This document shows, piece after piece, positions 41,499 through 50,996 of a DNA stretch of 64,000 nucleotides. The stretch is from an uncultured Prevotellaceae bacterium. GTDB lineage: Bacteria > Bacteroidota > Bacteroidia > Bacteroidales > Bacteroidaceae. The stretch's first letter is position 1. Each line of letters opens with the position of its first letter. Below the pieces are notes generated by a model. The model was not told the DNA's origin, made no database searches, and worked only from the letters and a program-made list of their open reading frames with translations. The stretch lies in assembly GCA_900316975.1 (NCBI GenBank), contig ONFA01000006.1, forward strand, positions 1-64,000, in the 5' to 3' direction. Made by a program: the position numbers and the translations under genes.

Positions 41499-42572
41499 TT
41501 ACTCCAAATTGATAAAACAATAGATAGGATAATGGTCGCTATGCCTAATGGACTTGTCCACTTTCGCCCCATATGCCTTGATGTTTGGACTCACCAAAAT
41601 GTGGTCAAGGCGAAAATACATCCCGCTTCTATTGTAACTGATGCCTGGTCCGTTTCCACTTTGTGTATATGCATCATCCAGAAGGGTCGTCAAACGATGG
41701 TGGACATATGATATAGGAGTAGCATTGAGATCACCGCATAAAACAATGTTACGTCCCCTGTTCCGCCCCACAAAATCTGCTACCGAATCCACCTGAAGTC
41801 CCCGAATGGAGTCGTGCCCAGTAATTTTTTCAGTCAAGCTAAAATATTTCGTTTCCGAGTCATTCTGCCCTGGGTGCTTGTAATTCTTAATGATGGACTT
41901 GTAGTCATCCTTGTCCGCAGAACTCAGTCTGTATGATTCCAAATGGTTGTTGATAAGCAGCAGCGTATCCTCTCCCACCCTCATCTCATAGGCATAGGAA
42001 TGATTCGTCGTGGTGGGATAGTTTATCTTCACCACCGAATCAATCGGAAATTTCGAAAAGCAAGCGATATAGTTATCCGTTTCCAACTGGAAATGATAAT
42101 AAGGATAAATCGACGTGATGCTGTCAAGCGCACTATCCACGAAAGACTTCCTCGCCTCCTGCAAACAAATGACATCTGCCCCACTCTCCAACAAATACTT
42201 CAAGATGGGATTATCCTCCCACGGCACCGACTTGTCATCACCAAATGCCATTACATTATACGACAGTACCTTGATGCAACCCGCTGGAGGTTCCGATGAA
42301 AAGTTGATGGGGAAATAAGCCCTAACGCTGCTGGCACAAAGAGCCATCCCCACCAAAGGCAGCAGTGTCCATTTCCATTTGAAAATCAGCCAGAAAAAGA
42401 CAAAAAGCACGTTAAATGCGAGAAACACTGGAAACATCAACCCGAAATAGGAGTACTGCGGGGTGTTCTGAGGAGGCAGACATGACGTATAGGCACAAAA
42501 ATTCATTGCCACAATCATCAACAGATTGATGGCAATGAAAATCATTAGTGGTATCGTCTTGAGCAACCTCAT
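41499..42572 (-). CDS. Membrane-anchored EEP-family phosphatase/nuclease
   Basis: A 357-residue protein with three N-terminal hydrophobic segments (about 1-90) and a C-terminal endonuclease/exonuclease/phosphatase domain (about 95-357). Motifs include LSYNVMAFG, CLQEAR, NNHLESYRLS, LCGDLNATPIS and the final HSDHYPI. The catalytic domain would face the periplasm or cytoplasm depending on topology; lipids, sugar phosphates or nucleic acids are possible substrates. Its start overlaps the stop of the rhomboid gene (ATGA at 42569-42572), indicating coupled translation. Confidence 0.87.
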   Translation of the reverse strand: MRLLKTIPLMIFIAINLLMIVAMNFCAYTSCLPPQNTPQYSYFGLMFPVFLAFNVLFVFFWLIFKWKWTLLPLVGMALCASSVRAYFPINFSSEPPAGCIKVLSYNVMAFGDDKSVPWEDNPILKYLLESGADVICLQEARKSFVDSALDSITSIYPYYHFQLETDNYIACFSKFPIDSVVKINYPTTTNHSYAYEMRVGEDTLLLINNHLESYRLSSADKDDYKSIIKNYKHPGQNDSETKYFSLTEKITGHDSIRGLQVDSVADFVGRNRGRNIVLCGDLNATPISYVHHRLTTLLDDAYTQSGNGPGISYNRSGMYFRLDHILVSPNIKAYGAKVDKSIRHSDHYPIYCFINLE

Positions 42573-43462
42573 TCCTCTCCTCTCATTTTCTTGCTGGCAT
42601 TAAAAAGAGTGGCTTTTTCACTCTCGGACAGGTTTTGATAGCCATTCTTTCGAATCTTGTCAAGAATGCGGTCTATCTCCTCATTGTCTTGGCGCTTCCT
42701 TTCGTTGTACTGATGGTCTTCATGATTCGTCTCACGTATATTTGTCACACGCATCTTCGGCTTACGCTTACCGCCCAACCAGTCCTTCCATGAACTCTCG
42801 TCCTTTTCATAATGAGCATCTGACGCTGAAGTCCAATAGTTACCCCGCTGTGCACGTTGCTTGTCCTGCATCTTCCATACAAACAAGATAATAGCACCTA
42901 CCAAGATGCCGCCCAAATGAGCAAAATGCGCCACACCGTCAATAGATGTAATGCCCAAATACATCTCCACCACCGTATAGAAGCCCACTAGATACTTCAG
43001 TTTGATCGGGAAAGGAATCGGGATGATGAACAACTTTGCATTCGGGAAGAAGAACGCCGAAGCTGCCATCACACCATAGATGGCACCTGAAGCACCCACC
43101 AACTGAGCAGGATTAATGATGCCCAACCATGTGAACAGCTGATTCACCAACGCCGCGCCGATACCACACAGCAAGTAGTACCACACAAATCGCTTCGTGC
43201 CCACCTGCTGCTCCACAGCATTACCAAAGATCATCAGCGACCACATGTTGAAGAACAGATGCCACCACCCTCCATGCATGAACATATAAGTGAGGTACTG
43301 ATAGAGTGCGAAGCCTCTACCTCCTATCGGGTGCAAAGCATTAAAATTTCGGAACCAGTCTGTATGTCCATCCAGCGGAATCATTGGAGTGAGCCAATCA
43401 CTCATGACATACAACACAACATTTATAATTAAGATTACCTTAACGGCAGGAGTCATTCTCAT
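42569..43462 (-). CDS. Rhomboid intramembrane serine protease
   Basis: A 297-residue protein with six transmembrane helices (about 1-205) and a charged cytoplasmic tail. The catalytic Ser is in VGASGAIYGVMAA and the His in VAHFAHLGGILVG, and the loop-1 region (HGGWWHLFFNMWSLMIFG) has the rhomboid HxxxN pattern. Rhomboids cleave membrane helices of client proteins. The tail after the last helix is rich in Lys, Arg, Glu and Asp. A possible -7 box lies at 43512-43519. Confidence 0.92.
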   Translation of the reverse strand: MRMTPAVKVILIINVVLYVMSDWLTPMIPLDGHTDWFRNFNALHPIGGRGFALYQYLTYMFMHGGWWHLFFNMWSLMIFGNAVEQQVGTKRFVWYYLLCGIGAALVNQLFTWLGIINPAQLVGASGAIYGVMAASAFFFPNAKLFIIPIPFPIKLKYLVGFYTVVEMYLGITSIDGVAHFAHLGGILVGAIILFVWKMQDKQRAQRGNYWTSASDAHYEKDESSWKDWLGGKRKPKMRVTNIRETNHEDHQYNERKRQDNEEIDRILDKIRKNGYQNLSESEKATLFNASKKMRGEE

Positions 43463-43601
43463 ACGCTACTCATTTTATAATAAAACCATCTCACTTTCAT
43501 AATTGCGAGTGCAAAATTAGAGTTTTTCTTCCTATTAAAGGGCAAAAAACTAAAAAATAGAAGTTTTTTTCGTTTTTTTCAACATTTTTTTGTCAAAAAT
43601 G

Positions 43602-43632
43602 TTTGTTTGCGAAAATTTATATCATATATTTG
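43602..43632 (+). promoter_or_regulatory. Promoter of the HU gene
   Basis: -33 TTTG (43602-43605), 19-nt spacer, -7 TATATTTG (43625-43632), preceded by long T-runs. The leader is about 100 nt and starts with GCAACGAA, as does the TM2 gene leader. Confidence 0.85.
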
Positions 43633-43739
43633 CAACGAAGTTTTGAAGGAAACGCTTTCCAGACAAACGAAAAGACAATAATCACCATTGGATTTTACCC
43701 AATACAACTTTATTTATAAAACCTAAATTATTAACTCTT

Positions 43740-44012
43740 ATGAACAAAACAGAACTCGTTAGCTCTATCGCTGCAAAGGCAGGTTTGAGCAAGGCTGATT
43801 CAAAGAAGGCTCTCGACGCATGTGTTGAGGCTATCGTTGGTGCACTCAAAGCAGACGACAAGGTTTCACTCGTTGGTTTCGGCACATTCTCTGTTGCTAA
43901 GCGTCCAGCACGCCAGGGCATTAACCCAGCAACCAAGAAGCCTATCACTATCGCTGCAAAGAAGGTGGCTAAATTCAAGGCTGGCTCTGACCTCGATGCT
44001 GCTATCAACTAA
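43740..44012 (+). CDS. HU-family DNA-binding protein
   Basis: A 90-residue histone-like dimer protein that bends and compacts DNA. The chain has the HU pattern from MNKTELVSSIAAKAG through the VGFGTF turn to the DNA-contact arm RPARQGINPATKKP and a basic C-terminal helix. Codon use is strongly biased to a few codons, as in highly expressed genes. It is flanked by its own promoter and a terminator at 44035. Confidence 0.97.
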   Translation: MNKTELVSSIAAKAGLSKADSKKALDACVEAIVGALKADDKVSLVGFGTFSVAKRPARQGINPATKKPITIAAKKVAKFKAGSDLDAAIN

Positions 44013-44034
44013 TTAGAAAATTAAGGCAAAAAAG

Positions 44035-44062
44035 AAAAGGGATGCATCGCACCCCTTTTTTT
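44035..44062 (+). terminator. Intrinsic terminator after HU
   Basis: AAAAGGG (44035-44041) / CCCTTTT (from 44053) with T's to 44062. The A-run could serve the convergent YqaA-like gene on the other strand. Confidence 0.8.
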
Positions 44063-44519
44063 ATTTCCCCCATACCACGATAGGTAGCATGAAGATGATA
44101 TAGCGGAGGAGTTTCCCTATGGTGGACCAAAAGATGACGCCCCACACATTAGCACGCAATATGCCGAGAGAGATGGAGATAGCAGTGCCAAAGATGGGGA
44201 GGAAGGAAAAGGCGGCAATCCACGAACCACGTTTTTCCACATAGTCGCGCGTCTTGCGCAGACGACGTTCCTTGATGCGCATCCAATGAGAAATCTGCTC
44301 AATGCTACCAATACGTCCGATAAAATAATTGAACATGGAACCAAGCACATTGCCAATTGTGCCGCTGAGAATTGTAAGAATCGGGTCCATGCCCGTAGTG
44401 GCAAGCAGGGTGCCCATGACCACTTCTGAACTGAAAGGGACGAAGGTTCCTGCAAGAAACGATGCCATTGCCATGCCAAGATAGCCGTATTCTATGAAAA
44501 ACTGATTGAGAGAATCCAA
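44061..44519 (-). CDS. YqaA/DedA-like (VTT domain) membrane protein
   Basis: A 152-residue inner-membrane protein with about four hydrophobic segments and the conserved SNARE-associated/VTT pattern: ASFLAGTFVPFSSEVVMG, GNVLGSMFNYFIGRIG, and LPIFGTAISISLGILR. DedA-superfamily members move undecaprenyl phosphate or phospholipids; the YqaA subgroup is uncharacterised. UppP is encoded 4 kb away, which may or may not be related. It follows the next upstream membrane-protein gene by 5 bp, so they form an operon. Confidence 0.85.
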   Translation of the reverse strand: MDSLNQFFIEYGYLGMAMASFLAGTFVPFSSEVVMGTLLATTGMDPILTILSGTIGNVLGSMFNYFIGRIGSIEQISHWMRIKERRLRKTRDYVEKRGSWIAAFSFLPIFGTAISISLGILRANVWGVIFWSTIGKLLRYIIFMLPIVVWGK

Positions 44520-44524
44520 GTGTA

Positions 44525-45547
44525 TCAGAAATTAGAAGTTAGGAGTTGAAATAAAAGATTATCAGGCAGATACTGCACCACAAGAACTGCCACAGCCAGC
44601 ACCATCAGCACGATGCAGCAGATGTGGGAGAACTTCGTATAGGTCAGCGTGAAGAAATGACCAAAAACAATGGAAGTAGGCAGCATGAGCAGGGGAAGAA
44701 GCACCCACAAATACTGAGGTTGGACACACACGCCAATAATAATGAACACACCATAAGATATCAACGAATTATAGATGATCCTCGTACGAGTCTTGTCCAT
44801 AAACTGATGGACGGAGAAATCGACAGCCCCCACTACAAAAAGCAGAACCACGAACAAGAACGTGACAACATCACGAAACTCCAACTGCCCATAATCACCC
44901 CTCTGGAAATCCACCATCATCTGCAAATGAATCATAAAATCAGGGAACGTACTCGTCAAGAAAGCGACACCTCCATACAACCAATACGGCAATATTAATG
45001 CCAAAAGAGAAGAAACAAAGCTCCGCAAAGACAAGGCACGAAATAATCCCAAAATGAACCAATAGACGAGCATCATCCACAGCCATTTCGGAAACACCAA
45101 CGAAGCAATCGACACCAGTAGCGAAGCCACGAAAGGCGGTTGCGGCATAGAAGACTGATAGGATGAGAACAAGGGGAAAAAGGACATCAGTGAGAGAAGC
45201 ATCACCACCATTCCTGGTTGAAACCCATGACACAGAACCATCAGGCACAACAAGAGGGAAAGCATACTACTCAGCATCCGCGAGTTCACCCTCAGCAGCA
45301 CATTGGCATTGTTCAGTTCCGCCAACAGATAAACTGCCCAAGCCGCAAGAATAGCACTGATGACCAAGGTCCAATACCCCTCCTGAAGAAAGGAAGGAAC
45401 ATAGTGCCACAATCCATAATCAGATGCTGAATAAGAAATGGACGAATGAAGGGGAGGAAGTACAAACCAAAGAATAAAGGTCAGCCCTCCCACAATGGGG
45501 AGTGTGGCCTGGCTATTGGCAATACTTTTCTGAAAGTCCAGTCTCAC
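44525..45547 (-). CDS. Polytopic membrane protein of unknown function
   Basis: About 340 residues with nine or ten hydrophobic helices, rich in Leu, Ser and Trp. It resembles the large uncharacterised membrane proteins of Bacteroidetes (possibly DUF6427-like), but there is no diagnostic motif. The start is uncertain. A -7 box at 45580-45587 rules out the upstream ATGs at 45643 and 45616, and leaves GTG at 45547 (VRLDFQKS) as the best candidate. The stop codon lies within a short AAGTTAG/GAGTTGA heptamer-like repeat (44525-44548). Followed by the YqaA-like gene. Confidence 0.75.
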   Translation of the reverse strand: MRLDFQKSIANSQATLPIVGGLTFILWFVLPPLHSSISYSASDYGLWHYVPSFLQEGYWTLVISAILAAWAVYLLAELNNANVLLRVNSRMLSSMLSLLLCLMVLCHGFQPGMVVMLLSLMSFFPLFSSYQSSMPQPPFVASLLVSIASLVFPKWLWMMLVYWFILGLFRALSLRSFVSSLLALILPYWLYGGVAFLTSTFPDFMIHLQMMVDFQRGDYGQLEFRDVVTFLFVVLLFVVGAVDFSVHQFMDKTRTRIIYNSLISYGVFIIIGVCVQPQYLWVLLPLLMLPTSIVFGHFFTLTYTKFSHICCIVLMVLAVAVLVVQYLPDNLLFQLLTSNF

Positions 45548-45579
45548 GTCTTTTTTATTATGATGTTGAAAATCGAATG

Positions 45580-45587
45580 CAAAGGTA
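45580..45587 (-). promoter_or_regulatory. Promoter -7 box of the membrane-protein operon
   Basis: TACCTTTG on the minus strand; it decides the GTG start of the following gene. Confidence 0.65.
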
Positions 45588-45601
45588 CAAACTTTTTTCC
45601 G

Positions 45602-45691
45602 TAACTTTGCCGTCATGATGGCGAAGTTACTTTGTCTCAGCAAAAAAGAAACGAGATTTCTTTGTTTTGCTCTCTACTTTTCGTAACTTTG
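45602..45691 (+). promoter_or_regulatory. Tandem promoters of the miaB operon
   Basis: Two copies of CGTAACTTTGC occur 82 bp apart: -7 boxes at 45602-45609 and 45684-45691. The second has a perfect -33 TTTG (45661-45664) with 19-nt spacing and is the likely main start, 26 bases before the miaB ATG. Confidence 0.75.
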
Positions 45692-45717
45692 CAGCGTTTT
45701 TGTACAAATTCATTTTA

Positions 45718-47028
45718 ATGAAGCAACTTTTTATTGAGACTTATGGCTGCCAAATGAACGTGGCGGACAGTGAAGTCATTGCCTCTGTGATGAAAATGGC
45801 AGGATATGAAACCTGCGATTCCATCGAGGAGGCTGACGCTGTGTTGCTGAACACCTGTTCTGTCCGTGAAAATGCAGAGAATAAGATCTACAGCCGACTG
45901 GAAGCATTACATGCATTGCAGAAGAAAGGGCATGCATTCATCATCGGCGTTGTGGGATGCATGGCAGAGCGCGTAAGGGAAGAATTGATAGAGCATCACC
46001 ACGTCAATCTTGTGGCTGGTCCTGACTCTTATCTGTCGTTGCCAGAACTGTTTGCTGCTGCCGAGATTGGAGAGAAAGCCATCAATGTAGAACTCAGCAC
46101 AACAGAAACCTATCGCGATGTAATTCCAGAGCGCATTTGCGGCAGTCATATCAGCGGCTTTGTCAGTATCATGCGCGGCTGCAACAACTTCTGCCACTAC
46201 TGCATTGTACCTTATACTCGAGGCAGAGAGCGGAGCCGAGAAGTGGACAGCATCTTGAACGAAGTGAAAGATTTGCAGAGAAAGGGGTTCAAAGAGGTGA
46301 CATTGTTGGGACAAAATGTGAACAGTTATCAGTGTGGCGAAGTTGGATTCCCTCAGCTATTAGGCATCGTAGCAGAAGCCGCCCCCGACATGCGTATCCG
46401 ATTCACGACCTCTCATCCCAAAGACATGAGCGATGAGACGTTGGAAGTGATTGCCACCCATAAGAACATCTGTCGCCACATCCATCTGCCCGTGCAGAGC
46501 GGAAGTAACCGTATTCTGAAACTGATGAACAGAAAATACACCCGCGAATGGTATCTCGACCGCGTGGCAGCCATCCGGCGCATCTTGCCTGACTGCGGAC
46601 TAACCACCGACATCTTTGTGGGCTACCATTCCGAAACGGAAGAAGACCATCAACTTTCCCTTTCGCTGATGAGGGAAGTGGGCTACGATTCCGCATTCAT
46701 GTTCAAGTATTCGGAACGCCCAGGCACCTATGCCTCAAAGCATCTGCCTGACGATGTGCCAGAAGACACGAAAATCCGTCGTCTGAACGAGATGATAGCC
46801 CTACAGAATGAACTTTCGGCTGAAAGTTACAAGAAGGATATAGGGAAGACATTCGAGGTGTTGGTTGAAGGTGTTTCGAAACGCAGCAAGGAGCAGTTCT
46901 TCGGGCGCACCCAACAAAACAAAGTGGTGGTGTTCGACCGAGGCAGCCATCACATTGGCGACTTCGTGAAAGTGAAAGTCTCAGAATCCAGTTCAGCAAC
47001 CCTAAAAGGCATCGAAGTAAATGAGTAA
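45718..47028 (+). CDS. miaB: tRNA-2-methylthio-N6-isopentenyladenosine synthase
   Basis: Radical-SAM methylthiotransferase that adds the 2-methylthio group at A37 of tRNAs reading UNN codons. The 436-residue chain has the three N-terminal cluster Cys (11, 47, 81: YGCQMN, NTCSVRE, VGCMAE) and the radical-SAM triad CNNFCHYC (155, 159, 162). The YTRGRERSR stretch typical of MiaB rather than RimO follows, then a C-terminal TRAM domain. Start at 45718 gives the conserved KQLFIETYG. The end overlaps ftsX by 8 bp, so the two are translated together. Confidence 0.96.
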   Translation: MKQLFIETYGCQMNVADSEVIASVMKMAGYETCDSIEEADAVLLNTCSVRENAENKIYSRLEALHALQKKGHAFIIGVVGCMAERVREELIEHHHVNLVAGPDSYLSLPELFAAAEIGEKAINVELSTTETYRDVIPERICGSHISGFVSIMRGCNNFCHYCIVPYTRGRERSREVDSILNEVKDLQRKGFKEVTLLGQNVNSYQCGEVGFPQLLGIVAEAAPDMRIRFTTSHPKDMSDETLEVIATHKNICRHIHLPVQSGSNRILKLMNRKYTREWYLDRVAAIRRILPDCGLTTDIFVGYHSETEEDHQLSLSLMREVGYDSAFMFKYSERPGTYASKHLPDDVPEDTKIRRLNEMIALQNELSAESYKKDIGKTFEVLVEGVSKRSKEQFFGRTQQNKVVVFDRGSHHIGDFVKVKVSESSSATLKGIEVNE

Positions 47029-47890
47029 AAAAAGACATTCATTCCTTAGCACCCAGTTCATCACTGCAGCCATCTCCACCACTTTGGTGCTCGTGCTGTT
47101 GGGCATCATCGTACTCTTTGTCATTACGGCGCAGAATCTTTCCACTTACGTGAAAGAAAACATCAATGTGAGCGTACTGATTAGCGATGAAATGGACAGC
47201 CTCCAAATCAAGAGTATGGAGAAGATGCTCAAGCAGGCTCCCTATGCCAAGAGTGTAGAATACATATCGAAAGAACAAGCACTGGTGGAGGAAATCCAGG
47301 CACAAGGCATTGACCCTACCGAATTCATCGGTGTGAACCCCTACACTGCCTCTTTTGAAGTGAAGATTCATGCCGACCATGCCAATCCCGACAGCATCAG
47401 TTCCGCTGTAAAGAAACTTAAAGGGAATCCCAACGTGGTGGATGTCATTTACTCCAAAGACCTTATCAAATCAGTCAACGACAATATCCGAAAAGTAAGC
47501 ATCATCCTGCTCATTATTGCAGCACTATTTACTTACATTTCGTTTGCTCTTATCAACAATACGGTGCGTTTGACTATTTTCTCCAAACGTTTTATCATCA
47601 ATACGATGAAGTTGGTGGGTGCCAGTTGGAATTTCATCCGACGTCCATTCCTCACCCAAAGTTTCACCTTGGGCATCGCATCTGCCATCATTGCCGACGC
47701 ACTGATTATCGGAGGCATTTACTGGTTGCACAACTTTGAGCCACAAATCACCGCTGTCATTGACCTCAAAGCCATCATCATCGTATCCGCAGCAGTATTC
47801 CTCTTCGGCATCATCATCACCTATTTTTGTACACTCTTCTCACTCAACAAATATCTGAAGATGAGTAGCAACGAACTCTACTACATTTAG
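47021..47890 (+). CDS. ftsX: Cell division protein FtsX
   Basis: Permease-like subunit of FtsEX, which senses divisome state and controls cell-wall hydrolases through EnvC-like proteins. The 289 residues have a transmembrane helix (about 21-43), a periplasmic domain (about 45-155; ENINVSVLI, VEYISKEQAL) and three further helices with the conserved NTVRLTIFSKRFIINTMKLVGAS loop (shown in part: NTVRLTIFSKR). The ATPase gene ftsE is not adjacent. It overlaps miaB and precedes DUF3098, uppP and truB, an order typical of Bacteroidales. Confidence 0.95.
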   Translation: MSKKRHSFLSTQFITAAISTTLVLVLLGIIVLFVITAQNLSTYVKENINVSVLISDEMDSLQIKSMEKMLKQAPYAKSVEYISKEQALVEEIQAQGIDPTEFIGVNPYTASFEVKIHADHANPDSISSAVKKLKGNPNVVDVIYSKDLIKSVNDNIRKVSIILLIIAALFTYISFALINNTVRLTIFSKRFIINTMKLVGASWNFIRRPFLTQSFTLGIASAIIADALIIGGIYWLHNFEPQITAVIDLKAIIIVSAAVFLFGIIITYFCTLFSLNKYLKMSSNELYYI

Positions 47891-47947
47891 CCAACCACCA
47901 GCCCATGCATTGCGCGATTATATAATCACTAAACAACAACTACATAA

Positions 47948-48169
47948 ATGAAGAACTTTGCATTCACAAAAACAAACTACATCCTGCTTATCATCGGATT
48001 TGCTATCATTATCCTCGGTTTCATCTTGATGGCAGGCGATGCAACAACTGAAGATGCGTTTAACCCCGACATCTTCAGCGACTTGCGCATCAAGGTAGCA
48101 CCCATGGTGTGCCTCTTTGGCTTCCTCTTCGAGATTGTCGCCATCCTCTGGCCCGCGAAGAAAGCCTGA
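47948..48169 (+). CDS. DUF3098 membrane protein
   Basis: A 73-residue protein with two transmembrane helices (about 12-29 and 50-68) and a short acidic loop containing DAFNPDIFSDLRIKVAP, matching DUF3098. Always small, Bacteroidetes-specific, and typically between ftsX and uppP, suggesting a role in division or lipid-carrier recycling. The gap after ftsX holds a CCAGCCCATGC-type palindrome (47897-47915). Confidence 0.88.
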   Translation: MKNFAFTKTNYILLIIGFAIIILGFILMAGDATTEDAFNPDIFSDLRIKVAPMVCLFGFLFEIVAILWPAKKA

Positions 48170-48213
48170 CACTTTCCCCACAACATCTAACATTTGATAT
48201 TTCACATTTTTAC

Positions 48214-49059
48214 ATGAATTGGATTCAGACGATTATAATTGCCATAGTAGAAGGGCTGACAGAATTTCTTCCTGTGTCTTCTACCGGCCACATGATCATT
48301 GCACAAAACATATTGGGAGTGGAAAGCACCGAATATGTGAAGGCTTTCACCTTCATCATCCAGTTTGGAGCCATCCTTTCCGTGGTGTGTCTTTATTGGA
48401 AGCGTTTCTTCCGCCTGAACAAAGAACCTCTCCCCGAGGGTTCGCCAGCCATCAAGCAGTTTCTCCACAAGTTTGACTTCTACTGGAAACTGTTCATCGC
48501 CTTCATTCCTGCCGTCGTGCTGGGACTTCTTTGCAGCGATGCCATCGATGCCATGCTGGAGCGTGTGGAGGTAGTGGCAGCCATGCTTGTTGCCGGCGGC
48601 GTGTTTATGCTGTTTTGCGACAGAATCTTCAACAAGGGAAGTGAAAACACCCAACTGACAGAGAAACGCGCATTCATGGTCGGCCTGTTTCAATGCATCG
48701 CCATGATTCCGGGTGTGTCACGTTCTATGGCTACAATCGTTGGAGGCATGGCACAAAAGATGACCCGCAAGGATGCAGCCGAATTCTCTTTCTTCCTGGC
48801 AGTTCCCACCATGCTGGGAGCCACGGTATATAAGATTTACAAGATGCTCAAAGAAGGAGGAACCGAGTTGATCATGAACAATCTCGACACGCTCATCATC
48901 GGCAACGTGGTTGCATTCATCGTGGCACTGCTGGCCATCAAGTTCTTCATCCGCTTCGTGCAGAGGTATGGCTTCCAAGCCTTTGGATGGTACAGAATCA
49001 TCGTGGGAGGCATCATCTTGGCTTTGCTTTTCACAGGACACGAACTCACCATCTTATAA
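48214..49059 (+). CDS. uppP: Undecaprenyl-diphosphatase
   Basis: Membrane phosphatase that regenerates undecaprenyl phosphate, the lipid carrier of peptidoglycan and polysaccharides; overproduction gives bacitracin resistance. The 281-residue chain contains both signature loops: EGLTEFLPVSSTGHM (residues 13-27) and PGVSRSMATIVGGM, with about eight hydrophobic helices. Start at 48214 (MNWIQ) fits the family; longer readings pass through the DUF3098 gene. Confidence 0.96.
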   Translation: MNWIQTIIIAIVEGLTEFLPVSSTGHMIIAQNILGVESTEYVKAFTFIIQFGAILSVVCLYWKRFFRLNKEPLPEGSPAIKQFLHKFDFYWKLFIAFIPAVVLGLLCSDAIDAMLERVEVVAAMLVAGGVFMLFCDRIFNKGSENTQLTEKRAFMVGLFQCIAMIPGVSRSMATIVGGMAQKMTRKDAAEFSFFLAVPTMLGATVYKIYKMLKEGGTELIMNNLDTLIIGNVVAFIVALLAIKFFIRFVQRYGFQAFGWYRIIVGGIILALLFTGHELTIL

Positions 49060-49094
49060 TTCACCCCATCAAACAGTTCACTTACACTGGCAGC

Positions 49095-49883
49095 ATGAAT
49101 CCCCAAGCAGGCGAAATACTCATCTTCAACAAGCCCTACCGCTGGACCTCCTTCAACGTGGTGGCAAAGGTGCGAGGCGAACTCTCGCATCGGTTGGGTG
49201 TGAAGAAACTGAAGGTGGGACATGCCGGTACGCTCGACCCATTGGCAACGGGTGTGCTCATCATCTGCACAGGCAAGAGCACCAAACTTATCGATGAGTT
49301 GCAGGCACACACCAAAGAATATGTTGCCACCATCAAATTGGGTGCCACTACTCCCTCGTTCGACATGGAGACTGCCGAAGATGCCACCTACCCCACCGAG
49401 CACATCACCCGTGAGTTGGTGGAAGAGAAACTTAAGGCTTTCGTGGGACGCATCGAACAGATTCCACCCACCTTCTCAGCCGTGAAAGTAGATGGCAAAC
49501 GTGCCTTCAAATATGCACGTCAAGGTGAAGACATCGAGTTGAAACCGAAGATTCTGGTCATTGACGAACTGGAAATCCTGCATTTCGGAGAGGTTGAGAA
49601 CGAAGTGACCGACGAAAGCAACGACCCACGGGAACGCATCAAATACCAAAGCGGCAACCTGACGGGCACCCACCTCTCGCTGACCATCCGCGTGGTGTGC
49701 AGCAAAGGCACCTACATCCGGGCATTAGCACGCGACATCGGGCAATCCCTCGGCTCTGGCGGCTACCTGACCAGTCTCGTCCGCACCCGCATCGGGGAAT
49801 ATACCCTGCAAGATTGCATGGACATCGAACAGTTCCCCCAATGGCTCGAACAACAGACACTGGAAAAAGCAGAAAATAGTTAA
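49095..49883 (+). CDS. truB: tRNA pseudouridine(55) synthase
   Basis: Makes pseudouridine 55 in the T loop of tRNAs. The 262 residues show the catalytic Asp48 in VGHAGTLDPLATGVL, and the later IPPTFSAVKVDGKRAF and CSKGTYIRALARDIG blocks. The start at 49095 is at MNPQAGEILIFNKP. Its stop codon lies inside a TAGTCAA-type heptamer repeat (49874-49905). Confidence 0.96.
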   Translation: MNPQAGEILIFNKPYRWTSFNVVAKVRGELSHRLGVKKLKVGHAGTLDPLATGVLIICTGKSTKLIDELQAHTKEYVATIKLGATTPSFDMETAEDATYPTEHITRELVEEKLKAFVGRIEQIPPTFSAVKVDGKRAFKYARQGEDIELKPKILVIDELEILHFGEVENEVTDESNDPRERIKYQSGNLTGTHLSLTIRVVCSKGTYIRALARDIGQSLGSGGYLTSLVRTRIGEYTLQDCMDIEQFPQWLEQQTLEKAENS

Positions 49884-49905
49884 ATAGTCAATAGTCAAAT
49901 AGTAA
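49874..49905. repeat. AATAGTC tandem repeat over the truB stop
   Basis: Approximate 7-8 bp units (AATAGTT, AAATAGTC, AATAGTC, AAATAGTA) begin in the last truB codons and include its TAA. Confidence 0.8.
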
Positions 49906-49913
49906 GTAAAAAT

Positions 49914-50996
49914 ATGAAACTTTCACAATTTAAGTTCAAACTCCCTGATGAGAAGATAGCCCTCTATCCTCGCACTTACAATCCTGAAACGAAATTCTAC
50001 AACCGTGATGAATGTAAACTCATGGTTGTACACAAACAGACAGGAGAGATAGAGCACCGCATCTTTAAGGAAATCACCGACTATTTTGAGGAAGGCGACG
50101 CCTTCGTCTTCAATGATACCAAGGTCTTTCCTGCCCGTCTTTACGGCAACAAGGAAAAGACTGGTGCACGTATCGAGGTCTTTCTTCTTCGTGAACTCAA
50201 CGAAGAACTCCGCTTATGGGACGTACTCGTCGATCCTGCCCGAAAGATTCGCATTGGCAACAAACTCTACTTTGGTCCCGATGAGTCATTGGTGGCAGAG
50301 GTGATTGACAACACCACGTCACGTGGACGCACACTCCGTTTCCTTTATGATGGCCCCCACGATGTCTTCAAGGAAACACTCTATAGCCTCGGCGAGGCAC
50401 CTATTCCTGATGACATCCGTATGCACCGTCCTGCCGAAGAGGAAGACCACGAGCGCTTCCAAACCATCTTCGCACGTCATGAAGGAGCAGTCACCGTGCC
50501 TGTCACAGGTCTTCACTTTTCCCGCGAACTGATGAAGCGCATGGAAATCATGGGAATTGAGCAAGCCTTCATCACCATGCATGCAGGATTGGGCAACTTC
50601 CGCAGCATCGATGTGGAAGACCTCACCAAGCATAAAACCGACTCTGAGCAGATGTTCGTCAACAAAGAAGCTTGCGACATCGTCAACAAGGCAAAAGAGA
50701 ACGGCCATAAGGTCTGTGCTGTCGGCACCACCACCCTCCGTGCCCTTGAAACAGCAGTAGGTCCCGGCGGATTCATCAAGGAATTTGAGGGATGGACCAA
50801 CAAATTCATCTTCCCTCCCTACGACTTCACTGTAGCCGATGCCTTTGTCGTGAACTTCCAGCAACCACTCACCACCATGCTCATGCTCGTCACCGCTTTT
50901 GGTGGCTACGATGTTGTGATGAATGCCTACAAGGAAGCACTCAAAGGTGACTACATGTTTGGCACCTATGGCGATGCCATGCTGATCATTGACTGA
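49914..50996 (+). CDS. queA: S-adenosylmethionine:tRNA ribosyltransferase-isomerase
   Basis: Transfers and rearranges the ribosyl group of SAM onto preQ1 in tRNA to make epoxyqueuosine. The 360-residue chain has the QueA blocks [43 protein letters not shown] and [11 protein letters not shown]. The stop and the folK start share a base (TGATG, 50994-50998). Confidence 0.95.
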   Translation: MKLSQFKFKLPDEKIALYPRTYNPETKFYNRDECKLMVVHKQTGEIEHRIFKEITDYFEEGDAFVFNDTKVFPARLYGNKEKTGARIEVFLLRELNEELRLWDVLVDPARKIRIGNKLYFGPDESLVAEVIDNTTSRGRTLRFLYDGPHDVFKETLYSLGEAPIPDDIRMHRPAEEEDHERFQTIFARHEGAVTVPVTGLHFSRELMKRMEIMGIEQAFITMHAGLGNFRSIDVEDLTKHKTDSEQMFVNKEACDIVNKAKENGHKVCAVGTTTLRALETAVGPGGFIKEFEGWTNKFIFPPYDFTVADAFVVNFQQPLTTMLMLVTAFGGYDVVMNAYKEALKGDYMFGTYGDAMLIID

